From Brachypterus glaber (Eukaryota; Arthropoda; Insecta; Coleoptera; Kateretidae), in the NCBI GenBank assembly GCA_958510825.1, contig OY294046.1, forward strand, positions 45,427,794 through 45,491,793: a stretch of DNA of 64,000 nucleotides, in the 5' to 3' direction. Positions within the stretch are counted from its first letter, which is position 1, and every line of letters starts with the position of its first letter. The notes beneath the pieces were generated by a model. It worked only from the letters and a program-made list of their open reading frames with translations. It had not been told where the DNA came from and did not search any database. Position numbers and translations under genes: made by a program. Below are positions 45,134 through 55,814 of this stretch, one piece after another.

Positions 45134-45990
45134 CGAACGGACAAGTAGATAGATACAGAAGATCTGTTTGAAAGTGGTTTCAAATCGGATAAAAAACATT
45201 TGTATATTAAATTTTTTGACATAGTAATTTTAAAGATTTTTGATTTTTAATAGTATATTAAAGTACTAGTTTCATAACATACGTTTTTAGCTCACGAGTA
45301 CAAGTTTAGAAAACCAGCCGCTTGAGGAGAGTTTTCTAAAAACGTGTTATGAAACGAGTGCTTTATACAATTTTTTCTACTTTGCTCTTAAATTTAAAAA
45401 AAGTTACATTTAAATTGATGACTGATTTAGGGATTTTTGTTTTGGATTGGTATTACAGTTTACACCATGTTTAAAATTCTAAGAACAAATGATATTTTGA
45501 TATATTTTATAGTCATCTCTTCTCTTTTTTACTGCAATTAACCAAGCCACAATTTTAACATGGTAAAAATAACCTAAACACAAAATTTTGTAGAAAATTC
45601 AACTTTAAAGCGACATTGACATTTTCCCGGAAAACGTCAAGCGATAGGCCAGGTCTGTTGCCAACCCAAAAGAATAAAAAGTGCAGACCTCTTATGGGCC
45701 TATAAGAACACGCAAAATTCGTGTAATTATGAGCTTATAAGAGTCGCAAATTAGAAAAATACCTTTGTATAATACTCTTCTGGTTCGAGAAATCTGAAGA
45801 GTATAAAAATACCATATGCTTGGGTTTTAATCAAGCATTGTCTTCACCTTCCAAGGTGTTTGTTTCATTAAATACAGAAACGTGAATGTGACTGACATGC
45901 TGAATAAACTATGTGGGTTACTGGTCTCACCGACCGTTTGAATCTCCGAAAAAAAAATACTTCAAAAAATAAAATTATACTTATTTTTAT
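45134..45990. other. Mostly featureless; one small foldback
   Basis: At ~45262-45358, GTTTCATAACATACGTTTTT-AG and CTAAAAACGTGTTATGAAAC form ~22-bp inverted arms around CCAGCCGCTTGAGG. A moderately GC segment at 45610-45700 (CCCGGAAAACGTCAAGCG) has no coding frame. Confidence 0.5.
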
Positions 45991-45992
45991 TA

Positions 45993-46230
45993 TACACCGT
46001 AAAAAGTATTTACTGCAATTTAATAACCAGGATTCTAAAAGATACCGTAAAAGTTTTCCAAATTTCATAACGTAATTTTAAAAAATTATGATTTTAAAAC
46101 TTGATTTTAGGAAAGAATAGGATCTTCATCATAAGTTTAAAGGGTAAATTTAAAGATTTAGTCAATATTCTTATAAAATAGTAAAAAATTCGGATTTAAT
46201 CTTATAAATTTTATAATTTAATCCTAATAC
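45993..46230 (+). repeat. CCGTAAAAAG-type dispersed element, copy 1
   Basis: Collinear with the reverse complement of 52079-52320: ACTGCAATTTAAT, CATAACGTAATTTTAAAA, AAAACTTGATTTT, AAAGGGTAAATTTAAA. A third partial copy lies at 51560-51690. It is AT-rich and non-coding. Its right side is cut by the MITE at 46236. Confidence 0.65.
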
Positions 46231-46235
46231 CTATA

Positions 46236-46367
46236 CTGCCCCACTACGCTAGAAAGCATTAACTCCATTTGTCACATAGCAGCTATTTCAAAATATTACA
46301 TCAGAGTTGACGTGAAAACGTCGCTAGGAGACAAATGGAGTTACTGCTTTCTAGCGTAGTGGGGCAG
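46236..46367. mobile_element. 132-bp TA-flanked MITE, CTGCCCCACTACGCTAG ends
   Basis: CTGCCCCACTACGCTAGAAA then GCATTAACTCCATTTGTC pairs with GACAAATGGAGTTACTGC then TTTCTAGCGTAGTGGGGCAG. The ~38-bp arms have essentially one difference, and TA lies at both sides. The low divergence suggests a relatively recent insertion. Confidence 0.9.
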
Positions 46368-46372
46368 TAAAA

Positions 46373-47615
46373 CACTCTAATTTTTTACCATTTTCAAAGA
46401 TTTTTTTTTATTTTTTTTTAGTTGCGTCTGGCTATATTTGATAAGCTGATTTCGGGACCTTTTTTCGTTTTTCTCAATCAGCTCGTTTTTTTGAGATAGC
46501 GCACAGTGTTTTTTGTAGTAAATTGTAGTAAAAAAAATAATTTAGGTCTAATTATTTTTTTTTCCGTGGCTTGATTCTCTATCAGTGGGGCTCTAAGTCA
46601 AGAGGAGCGGATTTAAAATATCTTTATTAGTTTGTTTTTAATAGGCTTCTAAATTCTAAAAATTAGTGTTTTTCGTATTTTTTCGATATATTTTGCTAAA
46701 CAATTTATATAAATACTAAAGATGCTACTCTAATTTTTATGCGCAATACTAACACAAATGTTCTGTTTATAAAAGTTAAAAAAATAGTATTAATCCAGTG
46801 ACGGGGGTCATCTAAAAAAAAAATTGAAATATCTTATTTATTTTTAGAAGAGCAACACAATAAATTAAATTTATTATGAAAAAAACAAACGAAAAATTTA
46901 ACAAAACTTTTTCTCCTTGCTTTAAAACATTAAAATAACATTAAATAATTCAAATTATGGAAAAACTACGCAACAGAAATATAAAACGTATATTCGTAAT
47001 CAGCGCTACAAAAAGTACCAATAAAAAATAGAAATAGAAAACATACACAAGTCTTAACAACTTAAAATTTGCAGGCCAGTGTTCCCGCCTAAATAAGTAA
47101 AATATTATAGAATGTATGCTTTAAGGATATTGTATTAATCACGCTTTTTAAATATTTACTTTTAATCAACACTTACCAATTATTTATTTGAAAAATCTAG
47201 CACACACAAAATTATACGTACGCTCTTACAAACGTAAACAATTTTAATGGTCGACAGCCACCAGACTCGATGAAGTAGGGATTCTCGAGTCACGTGACTA
47301 GCTTAAAGCTCGCGATTAGCTGGCTTGTACATCAGAAGTGTAATTTTTACACTTCGGGTGTATTGTTGCTAAAGGTATGGATGTAAAAATACACATTCTA
47401 GGTCAAAATCACTTCACGTGTGTAGTGTCACATCAATGTTAATGTACATTTATATAAAGGTGTAAAATTTACACATTTATAGAGAGTATTTTTTACACTT
47501 TTTCAATGTAATTTCTTTCAGTGTATAAAAAACAAACGAATAAAGATATTTGAAATACGCTTTTTTTGGCTTAGAGCCAGATGCAACTAAAATTGTCTCG
47601 GCAAATTTTAGAGTG
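46373..47615. mobile_element. Large element with CACTCTAA ends, copy 1
   Basis: CACTCTAATTTTTTACC on the left and AAATTTTAGAGTG on the right. Inner blocks also pair: AGTTGCGTCTGGCT(A) with AGCCAGATGCAACT, and TTTAAAATATCTTTATTAGTT with AACGAATAAAGATATTTGAAA. A second copy is at 48890-50165. It has AT-rich interior and no frame. Confidence 0.72.
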
Positions 47616-47874
47616 TTGATCAGTGTAACTAATTATTTAACTACTCTTCACAGTTGCTTATAGCCGTATTTTATAATCTATATCACAGAGAATCAAATTT
47701 AAAGTGTAAGACGCCGTTTTAAAATTTTAAAAAATATTTTATCACCATATGTTTTTGCCAAAAATGAGCCACACTGTATTTTCTGTATCTTTTAAATAAA
47801 TTGTCATTAACATAATACATATGTTAAATGACATTTTATTGATATAATATAATATAATATAATGTAATGCAATG

Positions 47875-48146
47875 CACTGATAGAACACTAGCGTAATTAA
47901 TAACGTAATTAGGTTATAGTATACAACAATAAATAGTTGTATATGCTCCAACCACTATACTATATATTGCATAGAATACAAACAAGTGCAGTTGTTTGAT
48001 TAACAACAACAAACTGTTAAGCGATCAGGTTTGCATATATTGAAAATGAAAATTTAAATAAAAAATGACATGACCTGTCAAGAATTGACAAGTGACATAT
48101 AGTTGTATTCAGAATTGATTTCTAAGACAAAATATGTAAAAATATA
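47875..48146 (+). repeat. Left part of the CACTGATAGAACA element, copy 2
   Basis: CACTGATAGAACACTAGCGT to ACTGTTAAGCGATCAGG matches 40680-40860 except for a ~30-bp insertion in that copy. The stretch 47961-48041 is repeated at 48330-48410. Beyond ~48045 the sequence is unmatched until the next MITE. Confidence 0.75.
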
Positions 48147-48331
48147 TAGGGTGTCCCATTTAAAAATCGAAAGTTAAGGTCATTTCCGGTGAAACAGGAA
48201 GTGAAAAAAAGTTGTTTAATATGTCAAAAAATCGCAAATTTTGTCTTATGCATGATCTCCAAATTTCATTTGGATAGCTCAAAGTATAAAAAATTTAAGG
48301 GGAGTAAACCACCTTCCTAAAACACCCGGTA
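48147..48331. mobile_element. ~185-bp MITE, TAGGGTGTCCC...CACCCGGTA
   Basis: TATAGGGTGTCCCATTTAAA on the left and CCTAAAACACCCGGTATA on the right; short imperfect inverted ends with TA outside. The interior (TCATTTCCGGTGAAACAGGA) is not repeated here. Confidence 0.6.
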
Positions 48332-48410
48332 TATATTGCATAGAATACAAACAAGTGCAGTTGTTCGATTAACAACAACAAACTGTTAAGCGATCATGTT
48401 TGCATATATT
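48330..48410 (+). repeat. 81-bp direct repeat of 47961-48041
   Basis: TATATATTGCATAGAATACA to GTTTGCATATATT; only two differences from the left copy (T to C, and G to T). It starts exactly at the right end of the MITE. Confidence 0.9.
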
Positions 48411-48756
48411 TAATTTAAAATAAATGTAAAAGTAAAAGAATACATGGCACAAAAAAAAATAACAGAGTTTATTCCACGCGACAGTAAATACTTTGTGATT
48501 AATATTATATTAATAATATATAAGAAATTGAAACAAAATTAATGTTTTAAAATAAATATTTACACATTAAGTAAACTGAATAAGATAACATGTTGGTTAG
48601 CATTTTATTTTAATTTCTGATTAATAAAATAAGAAATACTAGCAGAACAAACGTCAACTGTCAGATTGTTAGCTCTCAGCCATCTGTTTTGCCGCTTCCT
48701 TGTACAAAACCAATTTTTAATAATTATTTATTTATTATTTTATTATTTGTTATTTT

Positions 48757-48890
48757 ATTAGTGTACTAAAAACATTATGAGAGAAAATTTTAATGTTGCA
48801 ATAAACATGATTGTAGTAAATATGATAAAAAAAATAATTGTTTATATACAATGTCAAAATTCAAAATAGGTTAGCTTTTAGTTTATTCTA
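48757..48890 (+). repeat. Direct repeat left of the second CACTCTAA-type element
   Basis: TTATTAGTGTACTAAAAACA ... GCAATAAACATGATTGTAGT ... AATGTCAAAATTCAAAATAG. A matching block follows the element at 50180-50345, and a third fragment is at 50400-50440. Confidence 0.75.
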
Positions 48891-50165
48891 GGTTTGGACT
48901 TTTTATGCTCTGATTTCGAAACCTTTTCCCGTTTTTTATGATCAGCTCGTTTTTTTTAAGATACAAGGCAAAATTGTCTTTTTTTGGCCATAGTTGTGTG
49001 TTTATGAGGTAGAAAAGTGTATTTAAAATATCTTTTTATTTTTTATACGGTTCTAAATTATAAATACAGTGCGGTCCAAAAGTCACCCCCCCCCTTTTAA
49101 CTTTTTAACGAGTTGAGATATCGACTTCAAATTTAGAACTCTTAAATAAGACAACTTAAACTATCTTTTAGCATATATTTGATATTTTCAGCTCTCAAAA
49201 TTGGGTGCAGGGGGGCATGGGGGGGCATTTTTTTAAATGGAAAGGGGGGTCGTGTGATATATCATTTTAAAGCTTATAAAATTCTCTATTTAAATTTTTT
49301 AAAAATGTTGTTGCTAAAACATAAGATTTTTTAAGTTTTTTTTTATAAATTTTTATTTATGTCAACTAAAATTAGTTTAAAAGTATAATTAACATTTTTT
49401 TATGATGAAATTAGGCATTTTTAAAAAAAAATTGTTTTTTTTTAGAGGAATTTTGACATTATTACCCATTTTCAACCCCATTTTAAACCCAATTTTTTTT
49501 TTTAATTTAAAAATATGGAGTTAAATGGAGAATTTTATAAGCTTTAAAATGATGTATTACACGACCCCCCTTTCCATTTAAAAAAATGTGCCCCCATGCC
49601 CCCCTGCCCACATTTTAAGAGCTGAAAGTATTAAATATATGCTAAAAGATAGTTTAAGTTATCTTATTTAAAAGTTCCAAATTTGAAGTCGATATCTCAA
49701 CTGGTTCAAAAGTTAAGAGGGGGGGGGTGACTTTTGGACCGCTCTGTATGTAAAAAATAAAACTTTTTTGTATTCACAAACAACACATGTGTAGGTATTG
49801 CTTATAACATTCAAAGCTATATCTTTGGTATTTATATCGAGATTTATATAAAATTTTCATCAAAATATATCAAAAAAATGCAAAAAAATCTCATTTTTTT
49901 GAATAAAAAAATAATAATAATAAAAAAATAAAAATATAAAAACAAACGAATAAAGATATTTTAAATTCGATTTTTTGGCTTAGATCCCTATTAATAAAAA
50001 AAATATATTTTTTTTTACTACAACTATGGGCAAAAAAACACTATGTGCTATATCAAAAAAAAAGAGAGTGGATCGAGAAAAACGATGCAAGGCTAATAGC
50101 GCATCAAATAGGTCTGGATGAACTAAAATGATCTAGGTAAATTTTTGAGTGTAGTGCTATTTAGC
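48890..50165. mobile_element. Large element, copy 2, hosting a GGTCC MITE
   Basis: Collinear with 46373-47615 in blocks: GATTTCG(G/A)(G/A)ACC, GATCAGCTCGTTTTTTT, TTTAAAATATCTTTTTATT on the left; AACGAATAAAGATATTTTAAA and TTTTTGAGTGTAGTGC on the right. The GGTCC-family MITE at 49067-49746 is inserted within it, so the foldback is the older insertion. Confidence 0.72.
49067..49746. mobile_element. GGTCC-family TA-flanked foldback MITE, copy 3
   Basis: CAGTGCGGTCCAAAAGTCAC at the start, TTTTGGACCGCTCTG at the end, TA at both sides. It is more diverged in the centre than copies 1 and 2 (for example CAAAATTGGGTGCAGGGGGG). Confidence 0.92.
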
Positions 50166-50179
50166 TATTTATTATTTTA

Positions 50180-50345
50180 TTAGTTATTTTATTAGTGTAC
50201 TAAAAACATAATGAGAAATTTTTTTGCTAAATAGTGCAATAAACATAATTGTCGTAAATGTGATCGATCGTGGCGGCAAGCTTGTCGGCTTGGAAGAAAA
50301 AATATACAATAATGTCAACATTCAAAATAGATTAACTTGACTTAA
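50180..50345 (+). repeat. Direct repeat of 48757-48890
   Basis: TATTTTATTAGTGTACTAAA, GCAATAAACATAATTGTCGT, ATGTCAACATTCAAAATAG; a GTGATCGATCGTGGCGGCAA segment is present only in this copy. Confidence 0.72.
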
Positions 50346-50697
50346 AAGTGGACCAGTTTTTAAATATGTACCTAATTATAATTATTTATTATTTATTATT
50401 TTATTAGTGTACTAAAAACATTAGGAGGGAAAATTTTATTGTTCTAAAGGCTTAGTCATAGATTTCGGTCTTATACACAAACAGCTAATGCAATAAAAAA
50501 GCCGTATCTAATAATAATTATGACAATTGTGATTGTCATAAATATTATGACCCTGAAAAATTGACAGTAATAAAACTATTTCAGCAATCATTACAGAAAA
50601 TTTAGAACATATGCGACTTTTTGGTATTTATTACTAAACCTATAGAAATAATATCTATTATTATTATTTTATCGTAAAATATGGTTTTATATGTATA
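50346..50697. other. No gene seen
   Basis: AT-rich; a third TTATTAGTGTACTAAAAACA copy lies at ~50400-50420, followed by unmatched sequence. Confidence 0.45.
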
Positions 50698-51519
50698 CAG
50701 TGCGTGCATTAAGTCTGGAATCACCCGATTAACTTTTTAGTTACAAGTAAAACACAAAAACCCTCGGACAGGTCGATTTTTATTTTTAATTTTGCAAATT
50801 ATGGTGTAATAAAAGTTATTAAAATTTGCACCCCCTTGCACCCTCACCCCCCAACTTTTTTTTTTCAAATAGCAACCTACCCCTTGTGACACATCGTTGG
50901 AAAGGTAATTTAATAAGCTTTCCAACGGTGTATAATAAAGCCTAATTTGGTAAAGGGCTAATGATAAAATGCACAATTTAGTTTATTATAAAGACATGTA
51001 AAGTATAACTTTAGTCACTATAAATGTTCAAATTGATGTCCTTCAGCTCTTTGACAGTGGACAGTAAAAAAACGGGATTAAAATCGATTAAATAGTAAAC
51101 ATAAAATTGGTCAATAAAAAGAAAAAAAATTGCATTTTTCAACAGGGTATAAAATATTACAATAAGTTTAAAACAACCTTATTTAGATTCTCAGGAAGGT
51201 GCCAAGTAGGAAATAGGGCAACAATTACCATATTATGCGTAATATTTCACACAAACATAGATCATAGACCCTTTAACAAATTAGGCTTTATCATACACTG
51301 TTGGAAAGCTTATTAAATTACCTTTCCAATGATGTATCACAAGGGGTAGGTTGCTATTTGAAAAAAAAAGTTGGGGGGTGAGGGTGCAAGGGGGTGCCAA
51401 TTTTGATAACTTTTTTTAGACCAAAATTTGCAGAATTAAAAATATAAATCGACCTGTCTGAGGATTTTTGTATTTTACTTGTAACTAAAAAGTTATTCCA
51501 GACTTAATGCACGCAAACT
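50698..51519. mobile_element. ~820-bp TA-flanked foldback, CAGTGCGTGCATTAAG ends
   Basis: Arms of ~265 bp (50698-50965 and 51255-51519). CAGTGCGTGCATTAAGTCTG; TTTTTAGTTACAAGTAAAA; TGCACCCTCACCCCCCAAC; AGCAACCTACCCCTTGTGA; TCCAACGGTGTATAATAAAG; each has its complement on the right. The right terminus has changed (GCACGCAAACTTA). The centre contains no transposase. Mariner-type end and TA target. Confidence 0.9.
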
Positions 51520-51559
51520 TATATTTGGTAACACGTGGTATTTAAACAACGTAAATTTA

Positions 51560-51690
51560 AAATTTTAAATTGAATTAAGTTTTAAAATTATACTGTTATT
51601 AAAAATTTCTTTAAATTTATTAAAATTTTATCCTTAAATCAAGTTTTAAAATACAGTATAACTTTTCCCAAGGAAAGTCTTGCGTTAGTA
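51560..51690 (-). repeat. CCGTAAAAAG-type element fragment
   Basis: TGTTATTAAAAATTTCTTTA, AATTTATT...ATCAAGTTTTAAAATA; closely matches 52079-52190 in the same orientation. The TCTGTC element lies between them. Confidence 0.65.
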
Positions 51691-52075
51691 AAAATTTTTT
51701 TTTTATTGCTTTTTTTACGTTTCTAGACATTTTATACCAAAAAAATATGATTTCCCTAAAAAAAAAAAAAATCTCTGTCTGTCTGTCTCTTGGTCTGTCA
51801 AAAAAATTTTGACCACGATAAGTTAAGAACGCTTCGGGCTAAAGACTTCAAATTCGGACCATAGGTTGATTATCTAAAGTTCTAGGCTGAGATTGTTTTT
51901 GGTAAAAATCGGATTGGGGTAAAGGGTAAAATAGGGTAAAAACAATTTTTTTCAAAAACTTTTTTTTTTTTTGAAAAACTTGAAAAAAAAAATACTTTTT
52001 TTTATTTTTTTTCCGTTTTTGATTTTAATGAACCTAGGCCTATAGGGCAAATGTTGGCAGTAGTATTTTATATTA
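51690..52075 (+). repeat. TCTGTC-family element
   Basis: Leader ATTGCTTTTTTTACGTTTCT, microsatellite CTCTGTCTGTCTGTCTCTTG, core GACCACGATAAGTTAAGAAC, GCTAAAGACTTCAAATTCGG, CTAGGCTGAGATTGTTTTTG, long T-rich body, and tail CCTAGGCCTATAGGGCAAAT then GTTGGCAGTAGTATTTTA. Confidence 0.85.
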
Positions 52076-52078
52076 AAA

Positions 52079-52320
52079 AGTTAAGTAAAATTACAATGTT
52101 ATTAAAAATTTATTTAAATTTACCCTTTATTACATATCCAAAAATCAAGTTTTAACATAAAATATTATTTTAAAATTACGTTAAGAAATTTTGCAGTTTT
52201 AGAGTCCAAAGGTAAAGCAAAACTGTAATTTTACAATTTCTTTTTAAAATTCTAGTACCGATAGCCGGTAATTAAATTGCAGTTTATCCGTACCGAAGGA
52301 AATTTTTTTTTACAGTGTAT
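52079..52320 (-). repeat. CCGTAAAAAG-type dispersed element, copy 2
   Basis: Reverse-complement relative of 45993-46230, ending at TTTTTTTACAGTGTA (its CACTGTAAAAA terminus). A segment CTAGTACCGATAGCCGGTAA is specific to this copy. Confidence 0.65.
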
Positions 52321-52575
52321 CAGGAATGTCCAGAAAATTTTTGACCACGATAACTCAATAACGCTTCCAGATAAAGGTTTCATATTTCGAACTTAGGTTA
52401 ATTAACCAATGTATGGAATTATTTTTGAAAAAAAAATATATTTTTGATTTTTTTTTTATTTTTTTTATGTTTTGTTTTTTTTTATTTTTTTATGTTTTGT
52501 TTTTTTTTTTGTTTTGGTTTTAATAATCTTAGGCCTATTGTTTTTTGGCAACAGTATTTTTTTGTAATTGCTAAA
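52320..52575 (+). repeat. TCTGTC-family element lacking the microsatellite
   Basis: Begins at AGGAATGTCCAGAAAATTTT, then TGACCACGATAACTCAATAA, CGCTTCCAGATAAAGGTTTC; it ends with the family tail CTTAGGCCTATTG...GGCAACAGTATTTTT. The TCTGTC tract itself is missing, which shows that the core, not the microsatellite, defines the family. Confidence 0.75.
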
Positions 52576-52929
52576 TAATTTAAGCAACTATAGCTAAATA
52601 ACGGATTTAAGTTTTTCTTCGTGCAGTCAGTTGTTATTTACTAAAGAATAAAATTTATTTTATAAGAAATAAAGAAACGTGTAAAATGGCAGTTCATTTG
52701 TCGAATAGATCCAGCGACTGGTGACGATGATATTGATGATCTTTTGTCTCACAAACTATAAAATGTAAAATAAATAACCCGAAAGGAGGCGCGAGAGATA
52801 CTCTTCAGTGATTTCAACGGGCGATCAAGATAGAAAACCCAACGTTTAGGTAAAAAAAAACACGGTCGACTGGAATATGGTTCAACCCAAAATCTAGGAA
52901 CTGGGACTTAAAACTGTCATTTTTTGAGA
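52576..52929. other. No gene seen
   Basis: A moderately GC-rich patch near 52775-52850 (GAAAGGAGGCGCGAGAGATA, TTTCAACGGGCGATCAAG) has no coding frame or second copy here. Confidence 0.4.
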
Positions 52930-53403
52930 GGTAATAGTACTAATTTTGGACCTATGTATATAGGAACTAAGTTTTTGATGCAGAATGAACCTGCAGTATT
53001 TTCTTAAAAATGGATAGCCCTACGACGTTAACATGTTACATACTTTTTATTATATTTATATATCCAAAAAATATTTTATTGAGAAAATGTAAAAAAAAAC
53101 TACAGACAAAAAAGTTTAGAGCAAAAAAAGAAAAAACGGCCCCCATTTTGCACGGCCCTGGTTTAAATAAGTACGTGAGAATGACATACAAAGATGGGCC
53201 TTATTAGGATTAATTCACTTGCAAAACCTCGTTAATATATCTCAAAGGGTTCCTGAGTTATTAAATAAAAACCGATTTTTTTAGCCAATTTCAAAGGGGC
53301 TCCCTTATGACGCATCTTAGACATATGTTTATAGGAACTTTTTGTTATATTTTATCATGTAGAATCACCTGTTAAAATTTCCTACGCTATTTCAAATACA
53401 CCC
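52930..53403. mobile_element. CAGGGTG-ended MITE, diverged copy 3
   Basis: The right half resembles 24740-25202: CTCAAAGGGTTCCTGAGTTA, TTAAATAAAAACCGATTTTT, GGGGCTCCCTTATGACGC, TTTATAGGAACTTTTTG, ending ACACCCTGTA. The left half (ATATAGGAACTAAGTTTTTG, CACGGCCCTGGTTTAAATAA) is only loosely alignable. Confidence 0.6.
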
Positions 53404-53419
53404 TGTATATATTTTGGGG

Positions 53420-53839
53420 GATTTGAGTTAAGGTTGAAAATGGATCAAACAATTTTTGACAAAATAATTATTTTAAGTTGGAAACATGCAAATTATACTT
53501 TTAAACTAATTTTAATGAATATAAATAAAAATTTACAAAAAAAAAATCTTTAAAATATCATTTTTTAGCAAAAAGAAAAAATTAAAAATTAAAAACTTAA
53601 AAAACATGTTTAAAAGAATTTAAAACACACTGTTATAAAGAGAATTTTATAAGCTTTAAAACAATGTATTACATGACTTCCCTTTCCACTTAAAAAAATG
53701 TCACCCACATTTTAGGAGTTGAAAATATCAAATATATGCAAGAAGATAGTTTAAGTTGTATTATTTAGTTCCAAATTTTAAGTATTTATCTCAACTCGTT
53801 CAAACCTTAAGAGGGGGTGGTGATTTTTGGACCGCACGG
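53420..53839. mobile_element. GGTCC-family MITE, left arm missing
   Basis: Matches the centre and right arm of the other copies: GTTGAAAATGG, TTTTATAAGCTTTAAAACAA, AAATATATGCAAGAAGATAG, and GTGATTTTTGGACCGCACG as the terminus, then TA. The left arm and its GGTCC end are absent. Confidence 0.82.
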
Positions 53840-53849
53840 TATAAAAAGT

Positions 53850-53995
53850 ATATTTTAGACTGACACTTATCTAATTTTAATCAAAAGAGGACTGATTTAC
53901 GGATCAACCTTTGTACAAATTATATTCATATTTTTGGATGTAGAATCACCCCTTAAATATAGTACCTTTATTTTTAAAACACTCTGTATATAAAA
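53850..53995. repeat. Fragment of CAGGGTG-type MITE right end
   Basis: GATCAACCTTTGTACAAATT, TATTTTTGGATGTAGAATCA, CCCCTTAAA, ending AACACTCTGTATAT; resembles the right termini at 25202 and 53403. Confidence 0.55.
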
Positions 53996-54494
53996 AATAG
54001 AGAAATGTATGTTTTTGATCAGAAAGTTATTGAATGGGACTTTAATATGAAAATTTGAATAAAACAAACGACGGTTACAGGTGGAACTACACTTTTGGGT
54101 TGGACTTAATACCAGCACACCAGGAAAAAAACTGAGTCCGAGTTAACAGTTTTTTGTGAATGCCACCGATTCTTGGCTAGTCTAAGAATAGTCTTTTCAC
54201 CGGGTCTTTAAGCCAGGAATGAAACGTGGGGTAAGAAGTGCCTGAAAGAACGAGAGAGGGGAAACGACCGCATCGTGGAAAGTGTGAACTAACGCTGGGC
54301 AAAATTAAATTTTTCTTATTCAATAATTCTTACGAAATAATAAAAATTATGGCAATACTTATTAAATGCGGCTTATTTGTCACACAGCTTATATTTTTTT
54401 GCAATTGTTGCGAAAAGTTTCTGTATCAATTTCTTTACATTTAATTAAACAGTCAAACTGTTATATTTTCTAAATGTTTTTTATTAGTTTCTAC
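53996..54494. other. No supported gene
   Basis: A 68-codon plus frame (54238-54444) starts MPERTREGKRPHRGKCELTL and then becomes AT-rich and hydrophobic. The GC drops sharply within it and there is no recognisable motif, so I do not call it. Confidence 0.4.
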
Positions 54495-55814
54495 AGGATC
54501 GCCCAGAAAAAACACACACTTTTTAGACTGTTATAACTTCTTTGCCTTTTGACCGACTATACCAAATTTGAAATGAATATACTAAGAACATGAAGGATTT
54601 GGAAGATAATTTTATTTACTTAAAATATTAATATATTGTTCAGTAAATAAGCTTTTTCCGAAGCAGGTTGTTTTAAAGCTTTGGGGATTAAAGCAAAATG
54701 TATAATATGCTAACTTTCCGACCTTACTATGTTTAGTGATCTTTCTTGAATAAATGAGTATGTTTAAATTTTAATTTAAAATTGTAATTTATTTTTTATT
54801 CATATTTTTCCGAAAGGTTACAAATTGCAATAACTTATTTTTAAATGTAAAAAACTGATACAGTAGGCGTGTTTTTTATCTGACATCTCTCAAAAAATAA
54901 TCTTGTAATTTAAAAAGTATACAAAATGACCAAAAAGCTGAAAAAATGTCGAATTACTTTAAAAACCAATGGTAAAATGTTACTGAATTCTAGATATGTA
55001 TTTTAAGAAAAATGGGTATTAAATAATACAAAAATTGTAAATGACGTACAGAAATTCGTAAATTTTACTACATGAGAAATAAGAAATCGCTAAAATAAAA
55101 CAAGATTTAAGTATTTGCTAAATGAAGAAAGAATTTAAAGAAGAAATATGTTTTTATTAAAAAGAAATTAAATTATATTAAACACTGTCTTATTTTCTAA
55201 CAGTATAAAACCATATTATGGTACAGGATCTTTGTTGGTTATTTGTAGTTATAACTCCATATTGATTTACAAAAATTCCCATAATCCTTTATTTTAACAT
55301 TTTTAACACAAAAGCACTCTTTTTAGTTTTGACAAAAACTATACTTATTTCTTATTTTTCTACACAATTTTAAATTTAAATATATTCATTCTTTATTGTT
55401 CATCTTCCACCACAATGCAGTTTTATTGCGTTTTTCTTAGTTTTTTGAATAACAATTTTTGATATTTTCAATTTGACATACTATTTTTTGAGACATTATT
55501 TTTAGATAACCTCCTACTTAATCAATTCTTCAAGCTAAAAAGTCCATTTAACGCTATATGTAGCCTTTCGGAAAAATAATTATAAAAAATAAATAACAAT
55601 TTTAAATTAAAAGGTAAACACAACTATTGAAGAAAGACCATTTAACGTAATGCAGACGAAAAGTTATCATTTTGTACATTTTCTCACTAAAAAAATTGAT
55701 AATAATTTAAATAAATAAAACTATCTACCGAATCTTAAATGTTTTGAGCCTATTCATTTCAAGTAAGTAAAGGTCGCTTAAAAGGCAAAAAAGTTATGAA
55801 TGTTTAAAAAGTGT
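54495..55814. mobile_element. ~1.3-kb foldback, ACACTTTTTAGACTG arms
   Basis: Left ACACTTTTTAGACTGTTATA then ACTTCTTTGCCTTTTGACCG pairs with GGTCGCTTAAAAGGCAAAAA then AGTTATGAATGTTTAAAAAG. Further in, GATCTTTCTTGAATA pairs with ATTGAAGAAAGACC, and TTTTTCCGAAAGG with CCTTTCGGAAAAA. Arms are ~300 bp and diverged; the ~700-bp AT-rich centre has no frame. The left end may extend to CAGGATCGCCCAG at 54495. Confidence 0.75.

Noticed and set aside
54238..54444. 68-codon plus frame starting MPERTREG
   Set aside because: Its base composition changes sharply halfway, it has no motif, and no neighbouring exon supports it.
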